This document shows positions 61,632-64,000 of a DNA stretch of 64,000 bases, in pieces; positions within the stretch are counted from its first letter, which is position 1; each line of letters opens with the position of its first letter. The position numbers and the translations under genes are program-made. The notes under the pieces were generated by a model. The model ran no database searches and had not been told where the DNA came from. It saw only the letters and a program-made list of their open reading frames with translations. The stretch lies in contig JAEZCO010000053.1 of the NCBI GenBank assembly GCA_023433505.1, positions 1 through 64,000 of the forward strand, written 5' to 3'. The stretch comes from Bacillota bacterium. GTDB lineage: Bacteria; Bacillota; Clostridia; Acetivibrionales; DTU013.

Positions 61632-62393
61632 ATGGAAAGCGATAATTTGAAATTATGCACAAAGAAGCTCAATTTGTATTATGGCGATGTCCAGGCATTG
61701 AAAGACATTTCCATGGAAATTCAGGAGCGGAAAGTCACTGCCCTCATCGGTCCGTCCGGTTGCGGCAAATCCACCTTCATCAAGACGCTGAACCGGATGA
61801 ACGACCTGATCCCTTCCGTCAAAATAACAGGAGACGTTTATCTGGATGGTTTGAACATCTATAGGGAATATGATATAGTTGATTTAAGGAAAAGAGTGGG
61901 AATGGTCTTTCAGAAGCCTAATCCTTTTCCCATGTCGGTTTACGACAATGTTGCCTATGGCCCGAGAATCCATGGCGTCAAATCGAAAACCCGGCTGAAC
62001 GAAATCGTGGAAAAAAGCCTTAGAAATTCAGCTTTGTGGGATGAGGTAAAGGATCGGCTGAAACAAAACGCCCTGGGGCTTTCAGGAGGCCAGCAGCAAA
62101 GGCTGTGTATCGCAAGGGTTCTGGCTGTTGAGCCGGAGGTCGTCCTTATGGACGAACCTACATCGGCCCTGGACCCGATCTCCACACTGAAAATCGAGGA
62201 TTTAATTGATGAATTAAAGGAAAAATATACAATTGTAATTGTTACACATAATATGCAGCAGGCAGGCCGTATATCCGACAGGACCGCATTTTTCCTTCAC
62301 GGCGAGGTTGTGGAGTATGATTATACTGAAAATATATTCAGCAAGCCTACGGATAAACGTACAGAAGATTATATAACCGGCAGATTCGGTTAA
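61632..62393 (+). CDS. Phosphate ABC ATPase PstB (copy 2)
   Basis: About 253 residues. Walker A GPSGCGKST, VFQKPNPFPMSVYDNVAYGPRIHG, signature LGLSGGQQQRLCIARVL, Walker B VVLMDEPTSALDPIST, switch His in VTHNMQQA. The ATG at 61632 gives the usual PstB length; an in-frame ATG at 61569 has no ribosome site. It is separated from its permeases by the chemoreceptor gene and driven by its own Pho box. Confidence 0.94.
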   Translation: MESDNLKLCTKKLNLYYGDVQALKDISMEIQERKVTALIGPSGCGKSTFIKTLNRMNDLIPSVKITGDVYLDGLNIYREYDIVDLRKRVGMVFQKPNPFPMSVYDNVAYGPRIHGVKSKTRLNEIVEKSLRNSALWDEVKDRLKQNALGLSGGQQQRLCIARVLAVEPEVVLMDEPTSALDPISTLKIEDLIDELKEKYTIVIVTHNMQQAGRISDRTAFFLHGEVVEYDYTENIFSKPTDKRTEDYITGRFG

Positions 62394-62480
62394 GCCGGAA
62401 CAAGCTCTGGCCGGCGGGACAAGGATAATAACAGGGCAGGTTGAAGGCTTGCCTTAAAATATGGGTATGAGGTGATAGAA

Positions 62481-63182
62481 ATGGTAACAAGACATTCTTT
62501 TGATCAGGGATTGGACGACTTGCACCTGGAGCTTATCCGAATGGGAAGCTTGGTTGAGGAGTCCATCGACAACACCATACAGGCTTTGAAAAAACAGGAC
62601 GTAGAACTTGCGCAGCAAGTCTTTTTAAATGACGACGTCATCGACGAGCAGGAACAAAAAATAGAAAAGAAATGCATGAATCTTATTGCACGGCAGCAGC
62701 CTCTTGCAAAAGATCTGCGCACCATCAGCACGGCGCTCAAAATTATCACCGACATGGAGAGGATCGCGGATCATTCCGCCGACATTGCGGAATTGACCAT
62801 ACGGATGGCCAATGTAAAATATATCAAGCCTCTGATCGACATCCCCAGGATGGCGGAGATGGCCAAACAGATGGTAAACAAGTCCATTGACGCCTATGTA
62901 AAGCAGGACATAAATCTTGCGCAGGAGGTCTGCGCCAGTGATGACGATGTTGACGAGCTTTTTAATAAGATCGTGCTGGAGCTGGTCAATATCATGAAAA
63001 ATGATCCCGAAGCCGTGGAGCAGGCCATTGATTTTATGTTTATCGCCAAATACCTGGAAAGAATGGCGGACCACGCCACCAACATCGGAGAATGGGTGGT
63101 ATTTAACGTAACGGGTGAACATGACCATCTGGCAAGACTTTTTCATAAGGAAGGAAAACCGGATTTCCCGCATATAAAATAA
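62481..63182 (+). CDS. PhoU phosphate signalling protein
   Basis: A 233-residue all-helical protein with two PhoU repeats: LHLELIRMGSLVEESIDNTIQAL...EKKCMNLIARQQPLAKDLR...MERIADHSADIAEL, then its second copy ending LERMADHATNIGEWVVF. Metal-binding E/DxxxD motifs are intact in both. It damps the Pho response and import by linking PstB to the sensor kinase. The ATG at 62481 follows GAGGTG. Confidence 0.96.
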   Translation: MVTRHSFDQGLDDLHLELIRMGSLVEESIDNTIQALKKQDVELAQQVFLNDDVIDEQEQKIEKKCMNLIARQQPLAKDLRTISTALKIITDMERIADHSADIAELTIRMANVKYIKPLIDIPRMAEMAKQMVNKSIDAYVKQDINLAQEVCASDDDVDELFNKIVLELVNIMKNDPEAVEQAIDFMFIAKYLERMADHATNIGEWVVFNVTGEHDHLARLFHKEGKPDFPHIK

Positions 63183-63240
63183 GGGAGTATTGCGGGCGGA
63201 GATTTTAGCAATTTTGTGCCTGGGCACAACGAAAGGTTTG

Positions 63241-63954
63241 ATGGTGAATATGCCGAAAGAATTGATTTTTGCAGTTGAAGACGAAGTTCATATTCAGCAG
63301 TTGGTGAAGTACAACCTGGAATCAAGCGGATACAGGGTTATGGTGTTTGAAAGCGGTGAAAGCCTTTTAAATGAAGTTAAGGCAAGTATTCCCGACCTTT
63401 TCATCCTGGATATCATGCTGCCCGGCATCGACGGGCTGGAGGTTTGCAGACAACTGCGGGGCAGCGCCAAAACCAGGAATATCCCTATCATCATGCTGAC
63501 AGCCAAAAGCGAAGAGTTTGACAAGGTACTGGGACTGGAGCTGGGAGCCGACGACTATATTGCAAAGCCCTTCAGCGTAAGGGAGCTGGTAGCCAGGGTC
63601 AAGGCCATCTTCCGGAGAATGAACACTTCAACGCCGGTTGAATCGGAAAACGTGCATCATGGAGACATCACCATCGATTTTTCCAGGCATGAGGTTTATA
63701 AGAAGGGTCAGCTTCTGGAAATGCCGCTGAAGGAATTCGAGCTTCTGAAAATGCTTATTTTGAATAAAGGCAAGGTATTGTCCAGAGAGCTCCTTCTTGA
63801 CAAGATATGGGGGTTTGATTATTATGGGGAGACCCGGACTGTGGACGTTCACATCCGCTATTTGCGGCAAAAGATCGAGGATGACGACAGTAATCCGGTC
63901 TATATCGAAACCATAAGGGGCATTGGCTACAGATTTAACGACAAGGAATTTTAG
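63241..63954 (+). CDS. PhoB/PhoP-type response regulator
   Basis: About 237 residues of the OmpR/PhoB family. Receiver domain with acidic pocket (EDEVHIQQ), phospho-Asp in LFILDIMLPGIDG and Lys in DDYIAKPFSV, then a C-terminal winged helix (EMPLKEFELLKMLILNKGKVLSRELLLDKIWG...TRTVDVHIRYLRQKIE). The start may be the ATG at 63241 or at 63250. It is the probable binder of the Pho boxes in this window. The partner PhoR kinase should begin just past the window end. Confidence 0.93.
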   Translation: MVNMPKELIFAVEDEVHIQQLVKYNLESSGYRVMVFESGESLLNEVKASIPDLFILDIMLPGIDGLEVCRQLRGSAKTRNIPIIMLTAKSEEFDKVLGLELGADDYIAKPFSVRELVARVKAIFRRMNTSTPVESENVHHGDITIDFSRHEVYKKGQLLEMPLKEFELLKMLILNKGKVLSRELLLDKIWGFDYYGETRTVDVHIRYLRQKIEDDDSNPVYIETIRGIGYRFNDKEF

Positions 63955-64000
63955 GTGATCCTTGGCTTGATTTTGATTTAAATTATAGGATGGTAGACGG

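Noticed and set aside
1..64000. CRISPR arrays, tRNA, rRNA and intact insertion sequences
   Set aside because: I looked for regular spaced repeats, tRNA-like and rRNA-like segments and transposase or recombinase motifs and found none; weakly conserved RNAs could still be missed by eye.

Overview
The window looks like chromosome of a Gram-positive, anaerobic, polysaccharide-using clostridium (Clostridia; possibly a Ruminiclostridium or Lachnospiraceae relative). The case rests on moderately AT-rich sequence, strong AGGAGG ribosome sites with frequent TTG and GTG starts, YesM/YesN-type two-component pairs, sugar ABC importers without their own ATPase, lipobox solute-binding proteins, a copper-amine-oxidase-N 'stalk' domain, and PhoP-type 11-bp direct-repeat boxes. 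No rRNA, tRNA, CRISPR array, prophage or intact transposon was seen. Left part (1-18.7 kb) is glycan uptake: repeat-rich noncoding DNA, a LacI-family regulator with two look-alike operators, a structured leader ending in a terminator-like hairpin, then lipoprotein-permease-permease-glycosidase-like-secreted CBM protein; a WG-repeat lipoprotein; and a second importer (permease, permease, large lipoprotein, all minus strand) next to its own YesM/YesN pair. Middle part (19-29.4 kb) is phosphate and energy housekeeping: two small unknown proteins, a MazEF-type toxin-antitoxin pair, alkaline phosphatase, a YibE/F-like membrane protein, phosphofructokinase, and a Ppx/HD-polyphosphate kinase pair. 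From 29.4 to 46 kb a second glycan block runs on the minus strand: GH36 alpha-galactosidase, secreted beta-helix glycosidase, a 960-residue six-hairpin-type protein, a third importer, a second YesM/YesN pair, and a decayed fourth importer. In that fourth importer the binding-protein gene is fused to a permease fragment, and a GH10 xylanase C-terminus is left as a scar. From 46.2 kb to the end the window is a phosphate-starvation island: phnG plus an internally shortened phnM-like gene, a PilZ-like protein, a PAP2 phosphatase, an EAL-CBS-GGDEF protein, three PstS-type binding proteins (one carrying a stalk domain), two PstC-PstA pairs, two PstB ATPases, a chemoreceptor inside the pst operon, PhoU and a PhoB/PhoP regulator. 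The partner kinase probably lies just past the right edge. The most coherent regulatory signal is a 54-bp promoter layout found by eye at five places (phoA, phnG, PAP2, second pstS, second pstB): four hexamers resembling TTAACA at exact 11-bp steps, with the -10 hexamer 15 bp after the start of the last one. A looser version precedes the stalk-PstS gene. This links the phosphonate remnant, the phosphatases, the c-di-GMP gene and the pst genes into one predicted PhoP regulon.
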